DNA from: Domibacillus tundrae
GTDB lineage: Bacteria; Bacillota; Bacilli; Bacillales; Domibacillaceae
Reading direction: 5' to 3'
Assembly (NCBI RefSeq): GCF_000970675.1
Contig: NZ_LAJA01000016.1
Span: 1 to 54,848 of the forward strand
Length of the DNA: 54,848 bases
The notes beneath the pieces were generated by a model that worked only from the letters and a program-made list of their open reading frames with translations, was not told the origin of the DNA and made no database searches. Of the stretch, positions 19,835-31,509 are shown piece by piece (the first letter of the stretch is position 1; each line of letters opens with the position of its first letter). The position numbers and the translations under genes are program-made.

Positions 19835-20113
19835 TTAACGTCTTGTTTTCTTATCGTCAGCAACGTGTCCTTTATACGTACGCGTTGGCGCGAATTCACC
19901 AAGTTTATGACCAACCATGTCTTCAGTAACGTATACAGGTACGTGTTTACGACCATCGTATACAGCGATTGTGTGTCCGATGAATGTCGGGAAAATCGTA
20001 GAACGGCGTGACCAAGTTTTAATAACTTGTTTTTTTTCAGTTTCATTCAGTTTTTCAACTTTATTGAATAAATGATCATCAACAAAAGGTCCTTTTTTCA
20101 AGCTGCGGCCCAT
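19835..20113 (-). CDS. rpsS: 30S ribosomal protein S19
   Basis: 92 aa, as in B. subtilis. [16 protein letters not shown] and [20 protein letters not shown] are signatures. It lies in the head of the 30S subunit with S13. Between rplB and rplV as usual. Confidence 0.97.
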   Translation of the reverse strand: MGRSLKKGPFVDDHLFNKVEKLNETEKKQVIKTWSRRSTIFPTFIGHTIAVYDGRKHVPVYVTEDMVGHKLGEFAPTRTYKGHVADDKKTRR

Positions 20114-20173
20114 TTGTGTACCTCCCTTCGTGATTGGTCTACGGTTCGCACTTGGAACCGTAGGTCAATTACG

Positions 20174-21004
20174 TTATTTTTTGCGACGACGAACGATAAA
20201 TTTATCTGATTTGTTAACTTTTTTACGTGTTTTGTACCCAAGAGCTGGTTTGCCCCAAGGTGTAACAGGGCCTTTACGACCGATTGGCGCGCGTCCTTCA
20301 CCACCACCGTGTGGATGGTCGTTCGGATTCATTACAGAACCACGAACAGTAGGGCGTTTGCCCAACCAGCGTGAACGTCCTGCTTTACCAATGTTAACAA
20401 GTTCATGCTGCTCATTACCAACTTGACCGATTGTAGCACGGCATGTTGAAAGAATCATGCGCACTTCACCTGAGTTCAAGCGAACGAGTACATATTTGCC
20501 TTCTTTACCAAGTACTTGAGCTGAAGTTCCTGCAGAACGAACTAACTGTCCGCCTTTGCCTGGTTTCAATTCAATGTTGTGAATCACTGTACCAACCGGA
20601 ATATTAACAAGAGGAAGTGCGTTTCCTACTTTAATATCTGCTTCCGGTCCAGACACGATTTCTGTTCCAACTACGAGGTTTTTTGGTGCTAAGATATAGC
20701 GTTTTTCTCCATCAACGTAGTTCACGAGTGCAATGTTAGCGGAACGGTTCGGATCATATTCGATCGTAGCAACGCGTCCTGGAATGCCATCTTTATCACG
20801 TTTGAAGTCGATAATACGGTATTGACGCTTGTGACCGCCGCCTCTATGACGGACTGTGATTTTACCTTGGTTATTACGGCCGCCTTTCTTTTTCAACGGC
20901 TCAAGCAATGATTTCTCAGGTGTGCTTGTTGTAATTTCAGCATAATCCAAAGTCGTCATGTTACGACGACCATTTGTGGTCGGTTTGTACTTTTTAATCG
21001 CCAT
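20174..21004 (-). CDS. rplB: 50S ribosomal protein L2
   Basis: 276 aa (B. subtilis 277). [20 protein letters not shown] at the start and the strongly conserved [20 protein letters not shown] near the C-terminus, including the His needed for peptidyl-transferase-centre function. Gap to rpsS 60 bases. Confidence 0.98.
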   Translation of the reverse strand: MAIKKYKPTTNGRRNMTTLDYAEITTSTPEKSLLEPLKKKGGRNNQGKITVRHRGGGHKRQYRIIDFKRDKDGIPGRVATIEYDPNRSANIALVNYVDGEKRYILAPKNLVVGTEIVSGPEADIKVGNALPLVNIPVGTVIHNIELKPGKGGQLVRSAGTSAQVLGKEGKYVLVRLNSGEVRMILSTCRATIGQVGNEQHELVNIGKAGRSRWLGKRPTVRGSVMNPNDHPHGGGEGRAPIGRKGPVTPWGKPALGYKTRKKVNKSDKFIVRRRKK

Positions 21005-21037
21005 TTCGTGTCCCTCCTCTTCTATTTTATGCGTTTA

Positions 21038-21322
21038 TTACGCTTCGAAAAGTTCGATTTCTTTGCTGTCTTGCGTCAATGTAACGATTGCTTTACGGCG
21101 TTTGTTTGTATAGCCGGCATGACGTCCCATACGCTTAAATTTACCTTTGTAGTTCATGACGTTCACGTTTTTAACTTTAACGCCGAAGATCGCTTCAACA
21201 GCAGTCTTGACTTGCGTTTTGTTCGCACGTACGTCCACTTCGAAAGTGTATTTTTTCTCAGCCATTACAGCCATAGATTGTTCAGTAATAACGGGGCGCT
21301 TAATCACATCGCGTGCATCCAT
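21038..21322 (-). CDS. rplW: 50S ribosomal protein L23
   Basis: 94 aa (B. subtilis 95). [17 protein letters not shown] and [20 protein letters not shown] are typical. L23 at the tunnel exit docks trigger factor and signal recognition particle. Its ATG shares a base with the rplD stop (TAATG). Confidence 0.97.
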   Translation of the reverse strand: MDARDVIKRPVITEQSMAVMAEKKYTFEVDVRANKTQVKTAVEAIFGVKVKNVNVMNYKGKFKRMGRHAGYTNKRRKAIVTLTQDSKEIELFEA

Positions 21323-21945
21323 TATGCAAGCACCTCCTCTACTTTTTCAACCGCCGCTTTAGTAATGATAAGTTTATCATGTCCAAGCAGGTCAAGGATG
21401 TTGATGCCAGATGCTTCAACCACTGTTACACCAGGGATGTTGCGCGCTGACAATGCAACGAATTCATTTACTGTATCTGTTACGATCAATGCTTTTGAGT
21501 CAACAGACAAGTTTTTCAACACTGCAGTGAATTCTTTTGTTTTTGGCGCGTCGAATGACAAAGCTTCCAACACAAGAATGTTTTGCTCTTGTACTTTTGA
21601 TGACAAAGCAGATTTCAATGCAAGACGACGTACCTTTTTCGGCAATTTGTAGCTGTAGCTGCGTGGAGTCGGACCGAAGACCACACCACCGCCGCGCCAT
21701 TGTGGAGAACGGATAGAACCTTGACGCGCACGTCCAGTTCCTTTTTGTTTCCAAGGCTTACGACCGCCGCCGCGAACTTCCGAACGATTTTTAACTTTGT
21801 GATTACCTTGACGCAAAGATGCGCGCTGCATAATCACTGCTTCAAATACGACGTGTTCATTTGGTTCGATTCCGAATACAGCGTCGTTTAGTTCGATATC
21901 GCCGACTTCAGAACCAGTTTGGTTTAATACTTTAACTTTAGCCAT
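21322..21945 (-). CDS. rplD: 50S ribosomal protein L4
   Basis: 207 aa, as in B. subtilis. The tunnel-lining loop contains [20 protein letters not shown], and [13 protein letters not shown] follows. In enterobacteria L4 represses its own S10 operon; in Bacillus that control has not been shown and the leader here does not resemble the E. coli one. Confidence 0.97.
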   Translation of the reverse strand: MAKVKVLNQTGSEVGDIELNDAVFGIEPNEHVVFEAVIMQRASLRQGNHKVKNRSEVRGGGRKPWKQKGTGRARQGSIRSPQWRGGGVVFGPTPRSYSYKLPKKVRRLALKSALSSKVQEQNILVLEALSFDAPKTKEFTAVLKNLSVDSKALIVTDTVNEFVALSARNIPGVTVVEASGINILDLLGHDKLIITKAAVEKVEEVLA

Positions 21946-21975
21946 TTCTGTTTCCTCCTTTCTTGTAAAAGTTGA

Positions 21976-22608
21976 TTAGTTTGCTTTAACCGCAGTTTTA
22001 ACCTGGATCAAGGCTTTTTTGGATCCTGGAACGTTACCTTTAATAAGAAGAACGTTGCGCTCAGCGTCCACTTTTACGACTTGTAGGTTTTGTACTGTTA
22101 CTTGCTCTCCACCCATACGGCCAGGGAGTAGTTTGTTTTTAAATACGCGGTTTGGCGCTACAGGTCCCATTGAACCTGGACGACGATGGTAGCGGGAACC
22201 ATGGGACATAGGTCCGCGGCTTTGTCCGTGACGCTTAATAGCACCCTGGAAGCCTTTCCCTTTTGAAATCCCTGTTACGTCGACGATGTCGCCTTCTGCA
22301 AAAATATCAACTTTGACTTCTTGACCAATTTCAAGATCGATGTCGATGTTACGAAACTCACGAATGAAGCGCTTAGGTGCGATGCCTTCGCCTGCTTTTT
22401 TCACGTGTCCAAGTAACGGTTTGTTTGCAAGCTTTTCACGCTTGTCTTCAAAACCTAGTTGAACGCTTGAGTAGCCGTCGCTTTCGACTGATTTTTTCTG
22501 AAGTACAACGTTCGGCGCTGCTTCGATTACAGTTACTGGGATCAGTTCACCGTTTTCAGCAAACACTTGCGTCATACCGATTTTTCTTCCTAAGATTCCT
22601 TTGGTCAT
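21976..22608 (-). CDS. rplC: 50S ribosomal protein L3
   Basis: 210 aa (B. subtilis 209). [20 protein letters not shown] begins it; the central loop reaching the peptidyl-transferase centre contains [20 protein letters not shown]. It is an assembly initiator. It follows rpsJ by 39 bases. Confidence 0.97.
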   Translation of the reverse strand: MTKGILGRKIGMTQVFAENGELIPVTVIEAAPNVVLQKKSVESDGYSSVQLGFEDKREKLANKPLLGHVKKAGEGIAPKRFIREFRNIDIDLEIGQEVKVDIFAEGDIVDVTGISKGKGFQGAIKRHGQSRGPMSHGSRYHRRPGSMGPVAPNRVFKNKLLPGRMGGEQVTVQNLQVVKVDAERNVLLIKGNVPGSKKALIQVKTAVKAN

Positions 22609-22647
22609 GAGTTACACCTCCTGATTTTTTATTAATGTATTTATTTA

Positions 22648-22980
<333 letters not shown>

Positions 22981-23014
22981 TTAGCTAATAGACATACTCC
23001 GCGAAAATTTTTCC

Positions 23015-23053
23015 CTGACGACACCGCCATGGCAAAGCGGCCGGGTGTGTCAG
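23015..23053 (-). ncRNA. Conserved-looking hairpin in the rpsJ (S10 operon) leader
   Basis: The minus strand has CTGAC ... GTCAG enclosing ACACCCGGCCGC and GCGGTGT-like arms, a GC-rich hairpin in the about 130-base leader between the promoter and rpsJ. Similar sequence is familiar from other Bacillus S10 leaders. Its function is not established. Confidence 0.55.
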
Positions 23054-23093
23054 CAACCTTCCGCATCAACGCTGTCAAAAACCAACATTTATT

Positions 23094-23122
23094 ATTATAC
23101 ATGCTTTCTCCTTTGAATGCAA
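23094..23122 (-). promoter_or_regulatory. Candidate promoter of the S10-spc-alpha unit
   Basis: Minus strand TTGCAT (23117-23122, 3/6), 17-base spacer, perfect TATAAT (23094-23099). It lies between the tufA terminator and the rpsJ leader hairpin. Confidence 0.6.
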
Positions 23123-23146
23123 CACCATAAAGAAAGTTTTTTACAA

Positions 23147-23178
23147 ACAAAAAACAGCCCGGCCGGAACCGGACTGTT
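23147..23178 (-). terminator. Intrinsic terminator after tufA
   Basis: The minus strand carries AACAGTCCGG-ttccgg-CCGGGCTGTT followed by T-rich sequence, ending the rpsL-rpsG-fusA-tufA unit. Confidence 0.9.
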
Positions 23179-23191
23179 TCGGGGTGAAAAC

Positions 23192-24379
23192 TTATTTTTG
23201 GATTGATGCTACAACGCCAGCGCCTACTGTACGGCCGCCTTCACGGATTGAGAATTTAGTACCTTCTTCAATCGCGATTGGAGCAATCAATTCTACTGAC
23301 ATTTCTACGTTGTCACCAGGCATAACCATTTCTACGCCTTCAGGAAGGTTGCAGATACCCGTTACGTCAGTTGTACGGAAGTAGAACTGTGGACGGTAGT
23401 TTGTGAAGAATGGAGTGTGACGTCCACCCTCTTCTTTAGAAAGAACGTAAACTTCCGCTTTGAACGTTGTATGTGGCGTGATTGTGCTTGGTTTAGCCAA
23501 TACTTGACCACGTTGGATATCTTCACGAGCTACACCGCGAAGAAGTGCGCCGATGTTGTCGCCAGCTTCAGCATAATCAAGAAGCTTACGGAACATTTCA
23601 ACACCTGTTACCGTTGTTGTTTTTGGCTCTTCAGTGAAACCGATGATTTCGATTGTGTCACCAACTTTGATTTGTCCACGCTCAACGCGTCCAGTTGCCA
23701 CTGTACCACGGCCAGTGATTGAGAAAACATCCTCAACAGGCATCATAAATGGCTTATCAGTATCGCGTGTTGGTGTTGGGATATACTCATCCACAGCAGC
23801 CATAAGCTCATGGATTTTTTCTTCCCATGCAGCATCGCCTTCAAGTGCTTTAAGAGCAGAACCTTTGATAACAGGAATGTCATCGCCAGGGAAGTCATAA
23901 TCAGAAAGAAGATCGCGAACTTCCATTTCAACAAGTTCAAGAAGCTCTTCGTCATCAACCATATCACATTTGTTCATGAATACTACTAGGAACGGAACAC
24001 CTACTTGACGTGAAAGAAGGATATGCTCACGTGTTTGTGGCATCGGGCCATCAGCAGCAGATACTACTAGGATACCGCCGTCCATTTGTGCTGCACCAGT
24101 GATCATGTTTTTAACATAGTCAGCATGTCCTGGACAGTCAACGTGTGCATAGTGACGAGTTTCAGTTTCGTACTCAACGTGTGCAGTTGAGATTGTGATA
24201 CCACGCTCGCGCTCTTCTGGTGCACCGTCGATTTGATCGTATGCACGTGCTTCCGCACCACCAGTTTTTGCAAGAACAGTTGTGATTGCAGCTGTTAGAG
24301 TTGTTTTACCATGGTCAACGTGGCCAATTGTGCCAATGTTAACATGCGGCTTTGAACGGTCGAATTTTGCTTTTCCCAT
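23192..24379 (-). CDS. tuf: Elongation factor Tu
   Basis: 395 aa (B. subtilis 396). GTPase motifs: [10 protein letters not shown] (P-loop, residues 19-28), [11 protein letters not shown], and [10 protein letters not shown]; domain 2 and 3 follow with [11 protein letters not shown] and the FRTTDVTG segment. It brings aminoacyl-tRNA to the ribosome. GAGGAGG lies 8 bases upstream of the ATG. A promoter directly after the fusA stop may give extra expression. Confidence 0.98.
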   Translation of the reverse strand: MGKAKFDRSKPHVNIGTIGHVDHGKTTLTAAITTVLAKTGGAEARAYDQIDGAPEERERGITISTAHVEYETETRHYAHVDCPGHADYVKNMITGAAQMDGGILVVSAADGPMPQTREHILLSRQVGVPFLVVFMNKCDMVDDEELLELVEMEVRDLLSDYDFPGDDIPVIKGSALKALEGDAAWEEKIHELMAAVDEYIPTPTRDTDKPFMMPVEDVFSITGRGTVATGRVERGQIKVGDTIEIIGFTEEPKTTTVTGVEMFRKLLDYAEAGDNIGALLRGVAREDIQRGQVLAKPSTITPHTTFKAEVYVLSKEEGGRHTPFFTNYRPQFYFRTTDVTGICNLPEGVEMVMPGDNVEMSVELIAPIAIEEGTKFSIREGGRTVGAGVVASIQK

Positions 24380-24428
24380 TAGGAAGTCCTCCTCAAAATA
24401 GTGAAATTAGTAGTAGTTTTTATGGTTC

Positions 24429-24459
24429 TCCTTCCGCAAAAAACTCTTTTGCGGAAAGA
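24429..24459. repeat. Hairpin in the fusA-tufA gap
   Basis: A 10-bp stem TTCCGCAAAA/TTTTGCGGAA with loop GAGT (minus strand), without a T-run after the stem. It lies in the 5' leader of RNA from the tufA promoter; it could protect or be a processing site of the tufA mRNA. Confidence 0.5.
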
Positions 24460-24478
24460 GGGAAAGCTTACAATAGTA

Positions 24479-24507
24479 TTTATACTTGATTAGCTGGTAT
24501 AAATCAA
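24479..24507 (-). promoter_or_regulatory. Candidate internal promoter for tufA
   Basis: Minus strand TTGATT (24502-24507), 17-base spacer, TATAAA (24479-24484). The -35 directly abuts the fusA stop codon. A separate tufA promoter is also known in B. subtilis. Confidence 0.6.
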
Positions 24508-26586
24508 TTATTCGCCTTTATTTTTTTTGATGATGTCTTCCATAACACTTTTCGGCACTTCTTCATAATGATCGAAGTGCATAGAATAGTTACCGCGTCC
24601 TTGCGTGTTAGAGCGCAAGTTAGTAGCGTAACCGAACATTTGTGAAAGTGGAACGAACGCTTTAACAACTTGTGCGTTGCCGCGTGCTTCCATACCTTCT
24701 ACGCGTCCACGGCGTGATGTAATATCACCCATGATATCACCAAGATATTCGTCAGGAATAACAACTTCCACTTTCATAAGCGGCTCAAGAAGTACCGGGT
24801 TACATTTTGAAACTGCGTTTTTAAGCGCCATTGACGCAGCAATTTTAAATGCCATCTCAGATGAATCGACATCATGATAAGAACCGTCAAAAAGGCGGGC
24901 TTTAACATCGATCAATTGATAGCCGGCAAGAACACCATTTTTCATAGCATCTTGAAGACCTGCTTGAACTGCTGGAATGTATTCGCGTGGCACAGAACCA
25001 CCGACGACGCCATTTATAAACTCAAAGCCTGCTCCTTCTTCGTTAGGAGAAAACTCGATCCAAACATGGCCAAACTGCCCGCGTCCACCGGATTGACGGG
25101 CAAATTTACCCTCAACCTGTGCACTTGCACGGAATGTTTCACGGTAAGCTACCTGTGGTGCTCCCACATTCGCTTCTACTTTAAACTCGCGGCGCATACG
25201 GTCGACGAGAATATCCAAGTGAAGTTCACCCATACCTGCGATAATAACTTCACCCGTTTCAGGATCAGTATGCGCATGGAATGTTGGATCTTCTTCTTGA
25301 AGTTTTTGAAGCGCATTTGTCATTTTATCTTGGTCAGCTTTTGTTTTCGGTTCAACAGAAAGATGAATAACCGGATCAGGGAAGACCATAGACTCAAGAA
25401 TAACAAGATTTTTTTCTTCACAAAGTGTATCGCCTGTTGTTGTATCTTTCAAACCAACCGCAGCGGCAATATCGCCTGCGTAGACTTGTGAAATCTCTTC
25501 GCGGGAATTGGCATGCATTTGTAGAATACGTCCTACACGCTCGCGTTTTCCTTTAGTCGAGTTTTGCACGTATGAACCGGACTGAAGAACACCCGAATAA
25601 ACGCGGAAGAATGTTAATTTACCGACATAAGGATCCGTCATAACTTTGAACGCAAGAGCCGAAAACGGCGCTTCGTCGCTTGCTGCACGTTCCACTTCTT
25701 CTTCGCTGTCTGGAAGCGTACCTTTAATTGCCGGTACATCCGTTGGAGCTGGAAGGTAGTCGATAACAGCATCCAACATAAGTTGAACACCTTTGTTTTT
25801 AAATGCAGAACCAACCATTACAGGGAAGAATTCTACGTTGATAACACCTTTACGAATCGCAGCTTTGATTTCATCATTCGTCAATTCTTCGCCGCCAAGG
25901 TATTTCTCCATTAGTTCTTCATCAAGTTCCGCTACAGCTTCAATTAGCTTCTCACGGTACTCATCTGCTTGATCTTTATAGTCTGCAGGAATGTCAACAA
26001 CATCGATTTCAGTTCCGAGGTCATTGCCGTACACAGTTGCTTTCATTTCAATTAAGTCGATGATGCCTGAAAAATCGTCTTCAGCACCGATCGGCAATTG
26101 AATTGGGTGTGCATTCGCCATTAGACGGTCATGGATTGTGCCAACAGAGTAAAGGAAGTCAGCACCCAATTTGTCCATTTTGTTAACGAATACGACGCGG
26201 GGAACACCGTATGTTGTCGCTTGACGCCATACTGTTTCCGTTTGTGGCTCTACGCCTGATTGAGCATCAAGAACCGTTACAGCACCATCAAGCACGCGAA
26301 GTGAACGTTCAACTTCAACGGTGAAGTCTACGTGTCCTGGTGTATCGATGATGTTAACGCGATGGCCTTTCCAAGAAGCAGTTGTTGCAGCAGACGTGAT
26401 TGTAATACCACGCTCCTGTTCCTGCTCCATCCAGTCCATTTGAGAAGCACCTTCATGCGTTTCACCAATTTTGTGAATGCGTCCTGTGTAATACAGGATA
26501 CGCTCAGTCGTTGTTGTTTTACCAGCATCGATATGAGCCATGATTCCGATGTTACGAGTGTTATTTAAGGAGAACTCTCTTGTCAT
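24508..26586 (-). CDS. fusA: Elongation factor G
   Basis: 692 aa, as in B. subtilis. GTPase motifs [10 protein letters not shown] (residues 17-26), [20 protein letters not shown]-type G3 and [10 protein letters not shown]; domain IV carries the usual translocation loop and domain V ends the protein. It catalyses translocation and, with RRF, ribosome recycling. Good AAGGAG upstream. Between rpsG and tufA. Confidence 0.98.
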   Translation of the reverse strand: MTREFSLNNTRNIGIMAHIDAGKTTTTERILYYTGRIHKIGETHEGASQMDWMEQEQERGITITSAATTASWKGHRVNIIDTPGHVDFTVEVERSLRVLDGAVTVLDAQSGVEPQTETVWRQATTYGVPRVVFVNKMDKLGADFLYSVGTIHDRLMANAHPIQLPIGAEDDFSGIIDLIEMKATVYGNDLGTEIDVVDIPADYKDQADEYREKLIEAVAELDEELMEKYLGGEELTNDEIKAAIRKGVINVEFFPVMVGSAFKNKGVQLMLDAVIDYLPAPTDVPAIKGTLPDSEEEVERAASDEAPFSALAFKVMTDPYVGKLTFFRVYSGVLQSGSYVQNSTKGKRERVGRILQMHANSREEISQVYAGDIAAAVGLKDTTTGDTLCEEKNLVILESMVFPDPVIHLSVEPKTKADQDKMTNALQKLQEEDPTFHAHTDPETGEVIIAGMGELHLDILVDRMRREFKVEANVGAPQVAYRETFRASAQVEGKFARQSGGRGQFGHVWIEFSPNEEGAGFEFINGVVGGSVPREYIPAVQAGLQDAMKNGVLAGYQLIDVKARLFDGSYHDVDSSEMAFKIAASMALKNAVSKCNPVLLEPLMKVEVVIPDEYLGDIMGDITSRRGRVEGMEARGNAQVVKAFVPLSQMFGYATNLRSNTQGRGNYSMHFDHYEEVPKSVMEDIIKKNKGE

Positions 26587-26631
26587 CTATGTCTTTCTCC
26601 TTCCTGAATGAGGTTGGGTTTAGTTTAAAGA

Positions 26632-27102
26632 TTACCAGCGGTAGTGAGCAAATGCTTTGTTTGCTTCCGCCATTTTGTGTGTATCTTCGCGTTTTTTCAC
26701 AGAAGCACCGCTGTTGTTTGCAGCATCCATAATTTCCGCTGCAAGGCGTTCTTCCATTGTTTTTTCACCGCGAAGACGCGCATAATTCACCAACCAGCGG
26801 AGACCGAGTGTTGTACGGCGTTCCGGGCGAACTTCAATTGGCACCTGGTAGTTAGCACCGCCGACACGGCGTGCTTTCACCTCTAGTACTGGCATGATGT
26901 TTTTCATTGCCTGGTCAAATACTTCCATTGGATCATTACCCGTACGTTCACGGATCGTTTCAAAAGCTGCGTAAAGAATTGCTTGGGATTTTCCTCTTTT
27001 ACCGTCAACCATCATTTTGTTAATAAGACGAGAAACGAGTTTTGAGTTGTAAAGCGGATCAGGCAATACATCTCTTTTTGCTACTGGGCCTTTACGTGGC
27101 AT
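26632..27102 (-). CDS. rpsG: 30S ribosomal protein S7
   Basis: 156 aa, as in B. subtilis. [20 protein letters not shown] and [20 protein letters not shown] are diagnostic. It starts assembly of the 30S head and touches E-site tRNA. Part of the rpsL-rpsG-fusA-tufA operon. Confidence 0.98.
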   Translation of the reverse strand: MPRKGPVAKRDVLPDPLYNSKLVSRLINKMMVDGKRGKSQAILYAAFETIRERTGNDPMEVFDQAMKNIMPVLEVKARRVGGANYQVPIEVRPERRTTLGLRWLVNYARLRGEKTMEERLAAEIMDAANNSGASVKKREDTHKMAEANKAFAHYRW

Positions 27103-27140
27103 ATTTTTTCCTCCTTTCGGAAATTGAGTTTATAAGTTTT

Positions 27141-27563
27141 TTATGCTTTAGGAGCTTTAGGGCGTTTTGTACCGTATTTAGAACGGCCTTGGCGACGAGT
27201 TTCAACGCCGGCAGTATCAAGCGCACCACGAACGATGTGGTAACGTACTCCCGGTAAGTCTTTTACACGTCCGCCGCGAATCAAAACAACACTATGCTCT
27301 TGAAGGTTATGGCCAATACCTGGGATATAAGCTGTTACTTCAATACCGTTGCTCAAACGCACACGTGCATATTTACGAAGCGCTGAGTTTGGTTTCTTCG
27401 GCGTCATTGTACCAACACGTGTGCAAACACCGCGTTTCTGCGGAGAAAGTACATTCGTTTGGGCTTTCTTAAAGCTGTTGAATCCTTTATTAAGCGCCGG
27501 AGAATTCGATTTAGTGATCTTTGATTTACGAGGCTTACGTACTAACTGATTAATTGTAGGCAT
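27141..27563 (-). CDS. rpsL: 30S ribosomal protein S12
   Basis: 140 aa (B. subtilis 138). [20 protein letters not shown] starts it; the decoding-site loop [20 protein letters not shown] has the streptomycin-sensitive lysine in PKKPNS. First gene of the str unit here, because the rplGB gene that precedes it in B. subtilis is missing. It has a strong promoter about 175 bases upstream. Confidence 0.98.
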   Translation of the reverse strand: MPTINQLVRKPRKSKITKSNSPALNKGFNSFKKAQTNVLSPQKRGVCTRVGTMTPKKPNSALRKYARVRLSNGIEVTAYIPGIGHNLQEHSVVLIRGGRVKDLPGVRYHIVRGALDTAGVETRRQGRSKYGTKRPKAPKA

Positions 27564-27591
27564 GTAAAGATCCTCCCTTCCTTTTTTTCTA

Positions 27592-27665
27592 AGCCCACAC
27601 TTCCAGGTGGGTCATTTTTGGGCAAAAACAAAGTTCTTGCAGAAAACCTGCAAAAACGTCCTTTG
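27592..27665 (-). ncRNA. Hairpins in the rpsL leader
   Basis: The minus-strand leader contains TTGCAG-gtttt-CTGCAA and, nearer the gene, CCCAC-ctggaagt-GTGGG. Together with a leader of about 170 bases this suggests a structured 5' region. No known leader family is claimed. Confidence 0.4.
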
Positions 27666-27736
27666 CGAATAGTGGCAATGATTGTTTTGTTCCTATATCC
27701 AGACATAAGGTAAGGTCGTATAGGAGCACCTTGATC

Positions 27737-27765
27737 ATAGTAACATTTTCGTTTTTTAGTGTCAA
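27737..27765 (-). promoter_or_regulatory. Strong sigma-A promoter of rpsL-rpsG-fusA-tufA
   Basis: Minus strand TTGACA (27760-27765), 17-base spacer, TACTAT (27737-27742), directly after the rpoC terminator. Confidence 0.85.
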
Positions 27766-27776
27766 CTGTTCTTTTC

Positions 27777-27820
27777 AAAAAAATTTTATCGGCGCCCTTG
27801 CGATCAAGGCGCCGATAAAA
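27777..27820 (-). terminator. Intrinsic terminator after rpoC
   Basis: The minus strand carries TTTTATCGGCGCC-ttgatcgcaa-GGGCGCCGATAAAA followed by seven T residues, two bases after the rpoC stop. Confidence 0.95.
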
Positions 27821-27822
27821 GA

Positions 27823-30800
27823 TTATTCGGCTGTAACAGGTGCTTCCTGCTTCAAATTCGCTTCAGATTGGCGATAACGCTGCATGCCGGTACCCGCTGG
27901 AACGAGTTTTCCGATAATGACGTTTTCTTTCAAACCGAGCAATTCGTCACGTTTTCCTTTGATTGCAGCATCCGTCAGAACACGAGTTGTTTCCTGGAAG
28001 GATGCAGCAGACAAGAAAGAATCCGTTTCAAGCGATGCTTTTGTAATACCGAGAAGAATCGGACGCCCCGTTGCCGGGATTCCGCCTTCAAGAAGGGCTT
28101 TTTCGTTTGCGTCACGGAACTGATGAATTTCAAGCAGGCTGCCTGGAAGAACATCAGTGTCTCCCGCTTCAAGTACGCGCACTTTGCGAAGCATCTGGCG
28201 GACCATTACTTCGACGTGCTTATCGCCGATTTCTACCCCTTGCATACGGTATACTTTTTGCACTTCGCGCAATAAATATTCCTGTACAGAGGCCACGTCT
28301 TTGATTTTCAAATATTCTTTCGGATCAATCGAACCTTCTGTTAATACTTGACCCCGTTCAATTTGATCACCAACCGCTACTTTCAAGCGAGCCGTGTATG
28401 GAGCTGTGTAAGAACGTGTTTCCACGTCTCCTTGAATCGTAATTTCCTGCTGACGGTCGCGGCCTTCTGTAATCGACGTAATCGTGCCGTTGATTTCCGA
28501 GATAATTGCCTGACCTTTCGGGTTACGCGCTTCGAAAATTTCCTGAATACGCGGAAGACCCTGTGTAATATCGTCTCCAGCTACGCCGCCTGTATGGAAC
28601 GTACGCATTGTAAGCTGTGTTCCTGGTTCCCCGATCGACTGGGCAGCGATAATACCAACTGCTTCACCGACTTCCACTTCCTGGCCGGTTGCCAAGTTGC
28701 GTCCATAGCATTTTTTACATACGCCGTGGCGCGTATTACATGTAAAGGCAGAGCGGATCCAAACTGTTTCCACGCCCGCTTCTACAATGATTTTCGCCAA
28801 GTCTTCATCAATTTGTTCGTTTTCACGGAGAATCACTTCACCTGTTTCAGGATGTTTGATTGCTTTGCGTGAATAACGGCCGACAAGACGTTCTTCGAGC
28901 GCTTCAATAATTTCAGTGCCGTCTTTAATCGAGCCGATTTCCAGGCCGCGGTCTGTTCCACAATCATCTTCGCGGACGATGACATCTTGCGCTACGTCAA
29001 CAAGACGACGTGTTAAGTAACCAGAATCGGCTGTTTTCAGAGCCGTATCGGCAAGACCTTTACGCGCACCGTGTGTTGAAATAAAGTACTCGAGTACCGT
29101 CAGACCTTCACGGAACGATGACTTGATCGGAAGTTCGATAATACGCCCAGCCGGGTTGGCCATGAGTCCGCGCATACCGGCAAGCTGTGTAAAGTTGGAA
29201 GCATTACCACGGGCTCCTGAATCACTCATCATAAAGATTGGGTTGCGTTTATCAAGAGACGCCATCAATTTACCTTGAATAACATCTTTCGCCGCACTCC
29301 AAACAGAAATGACACGGTCGTAGCGTTCTTCTTCGGTAATTAAACCGCGGCGGAACTGCTTCATAACATTGTCCACTTTTGCTTGTGCTTCTTTTAGGAT
29401 TCCTTCTTTTTCACTTAAAACGACGATGTCCGCAACCCCTACTGTAATACCCGCTTTTGTCGAGTGTCTAAAGCCAAGGTCTTTCATACGGTCAAGCATT
29501 TTAGATGTTTCAGTAATCTTAAAGCGTTTAAACACTTCCGCGATAATGTTACCGAGAATTTTCTTTTTAAACGGCTCGATAACTTCCTGCTTAGCAATAT
29601 GCTCAGGCACGTTCACACCCGCATCAACAAAATATTTCTCTGGCGTTTTCACTTCAAGGTTGCTGCTTGTCGGTTCGTTGATGTACGGGAATGTATCCGG
29701 CAAAATTTCATTAAAGATCAATTTGCCAACCGTTGTGATAAGAAGCTGCTTATTTTGTTTTTCTGTGAATGTTTGGTTTTCAAGGGATGATGCCGCCACT
29801 GCTACACGTGTGTGTAAGTGAACATATCCGTTTTGATAAGCCAAAATCGCCTCATTTGTATCTTTAAAGATAGCCCCTTCTCCTATTGAATCTTCACGCT
29901 CAAGCGTTAAGTAATAGTTTCCAAGAACCATATCCTGTGACGGTGTAACAACTGGCTTTCCGTCTTTCGGATTCAAAATGTTTTGTGCAGCCAGCATCAG
30001 CATGCGGGCTTCCGCTTGCGCTTCAGCAGAAAGCGGCACGTGAACGGCCATTTGGTCACCATCAAAGTCCGCATTGTATGCTGTACATACGAGCGGGTGA
30101 AGACGAATTGCGCGTCCTTCAACCAATGTTGGTTCAAATGCCTGGATACCGAGACGGTGAAGCGTCGGTGCCCGGTTCAATAAAACAGGATGCTCACGGA
30201 TGACTTCTTCAAGTACATCCCATACATCGGACTGCACGCGCTCAATTTTACGCTTTGCACTTTTAATGTTGTGTGCAAGACCACGTTCAACGAGTTCTTT
30301 CATCACGAACGGCTTAAAAAGCTCAAGCGCCATTTCTTTTGGAAGACCGCATTGATACATTTTTAAGTTTGGACCGACGACGATTACAGAACGACCAGAA
30401 TAATCGACCCGTTTTCCGAGCAAGTTTTGACGGAAACGGCCTTGTTTTCCTTTCAGCATATGCGAAAGTGATTTCAATGGACGGTTACCCGGACCTGTAA
30501 CAGGGCGGCCGCGACGTCCGTTATCAATCAATGCATCAACGGCTTCTTGCAGCATCCGTTTTTCATTTTGAACGATAATGCTTGGGGCACCAAGGTCTAA
30601 AAGACGTTTTAAACGGTTGTTCCGGTTAATCACACGGCGATACAAATCATTCAAATCAGATGTTGCAAAACGACCGCCGTCCAGCTGTACCATCGGGCGA
30701 AGTTCTGGCGGAATGACCGGCAGCACATCTAAAACCATCCAGTCCGGATGGTTGCCCGAATGACGGAATGCTTCGATCACTTCAAGACGTTTAATCGCAC

Positions 30801-31413
30801 GTGTCCGACGCTGTCCCTGTGCTGATTTTAATTCTTCTTTTAGCTGTTCTGTTTCTTTATCAAGGTCAATATCTTGGAGAAGCTTTTTGATCGCTTCTGC
30901 TCCCATAGCCGCCTGGAATTTATTACCGTATTTATCGCGGTACGTGCGGAATTCTTTTTCAGAAAGAAGCTGCTTCTTCTCAAGTGCTGTATCACCTGAC
31001 TCCGTAACCACGTATGAAGCGAAATAAATGATTTCTTCTAAAGCACGCGGAGACATGTCCAAAACGAGACCCATGCGGCTTGGGATTCCTTTGAAATACC
31101 AAATATGCGAAACTGGTGCTGCCAGCTCAATGTGGCCCATACGTTCACGGCGTACTTTCGCTTTTGTTACTTCAACGCCACAGCGGTCACAGACGACACC
31201 TTTATAGCGGACACGTTTATATTTGCCACAATGGCACTCCCAATCTTTCGTAGGGCCAAAAATCCGTTCGCAGAACAAGCCGTCTTTTTCTGGCTTGAGT
31301 GTACGGTAATTAATTGTTTCAGGTTTTTTGACTTCTCCATAAGACCAAGAACGAATCTTATCAGGTGAAGCAAGACCAATCTTCATATACTCAAAATTAT
31401 TGACATCCAGCAA
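27823..31413 (-). CDS. rpoC: DNA-directed RNA polymerase beta' subunit
   Basis: 1196 aa, about the B. subtilis size. The N-terminal zinc ribbon ([20 protein letters not shown]), the catalytic [12 protein letters not shown] with its three aspartates, and the bridge-helix/trigger-loop region ([20 protein letters not shown]) are intact. The frame is open to 31461, but GGGAGG has an 8-base spacer to TTG at 31413, giving [10 protein letters not shown], the B. subtilis N-terminus; TTG is therefore chosen. It follows rpoB by 96 bases and ends at a strong terminator. Confidence 0.98.
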   Translation of the reverse strand: MLDVNNFEYMKIGLASPDKIRSWSYGEVKKPETINYRTLKPEKDGLFCERIFGPTKDWECHCGKYKRVRYKGVVCDRCGVEVTKAKVRRERMGHIELAAPVSHIWYFKGIPSRMGLVLDMSPRALEEIIYFASYVVTESGDTALEKKQLLSEKEFRTYRDKYGNKFQAAMGAEAIKKLLQDIDLDKETEQLKEELKSAQGQRRTRAIKRLEVIEAFRHSGNHPDWMVLDVLPVIPPELRPMVQLDGGRFATSDLNDLYRRVINRNNRLKRLLDLGAPSIIVQNEKRMLQEAVDALIDNGRRGRPVTGPGNRPLKSLSHMLKGKQGRFRQNLLGKRVDYSGRSVIVVGPNLKMYQCGLPKEMALELFKPFVMKELVERGLAHNIKSAKRKIERVQSDVWDVLEEVIREHPVLLNRAPTLHRLGIQAFEPTLVEGRAIRLHPLVCTAYNADFDGDQMAVHVPLSAEAQAEARMLMLAAQNILNPKDGKPVVTPSQDMVLGNYYLTLEREDSIGEGAIFKDTNEAILAYQNGYVHLHTRVAVAASSLENQTFTEKQNKQLLITTVGKLIFNEILPDTFPYINEPTSSNLEVKTPEKYFVDAGVNVPEHIAKQEVIEPFKKKILGNIIAEVFKRFKITETSKMLDRMKDLGFRHSTKAGITVGVADIVVLSEKEGILKEAQAKVDNVMKQFRRGLITEEERYDRVISVWSAAKDVIQGKLMASLDKRNPIFMMSDSGARGNASNFTQLAGMRGLMANPAGRIIELPIKSSFREGLTVLEYFISTHGARKGLADTALKTADSGYLTRRLVDVAQDVIVREDDCGTDRGLEIGSIKDGTEIIEALEERLVGRYSRKAIKHPETGEVILRENEQIDEDLAKIIVEAGVETVWIRSAFTCNTRHGVCKKCYGRNLATGQEVEVGEAVGIIAAQSIGEPGTQLTMRTFHTGGVAGDDITQGLPRIQEIFEARNPKGQAIISEINGTITSITEGRDRQQEITIQGDVETRSYTAPYTARLKVAVGDQIERGQVLTEGSIDPKEYLKIKDVASVQEYLLREVQKVYRMQGVEIGDKHVEVMVRQMLRKVRVLEAGDTDVLPGSLLEIHQFRDANEKALLEGGIPATGRPILLGITKASLETDSFLSAASFQETTRVLTDAAIKGKRDELLGLKENVIIGKLVPAGTGMQRYRQSEANLKQEAPVTAE

Positions 31414-31509
31414 GGGGCCTACCTCCCTTTTCTTTTTACCGATTTCCTTGAAAGCGCCCAAAAAGCGCTAAGAGCGCTTTTTGGACGAAATGCTATTTGT
31501 AAATATGGT

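Noticed and set aside
24429-24459. fusA-tufA hairpin as a terminator
   Set aside because: The stem is good but there is no T-run on the minus strand after it; tufA is expected to be read from fusA.
24874-25491. Long plus-strand open frames antisense to fusA, rpoC and rplD/rplW
   Set aside because: They mirror codon bias of highly expressed genes on the other strand; none has a ribosome binding site or family resemblance.
27542-27778. Minus-strand 78-aa open frame upstream of rpsL, where rplGB would be
   Set aside because: It shows no L7Ae-family features, spans the rpsL promoter and leader, and has no ribosome binding site at its start.
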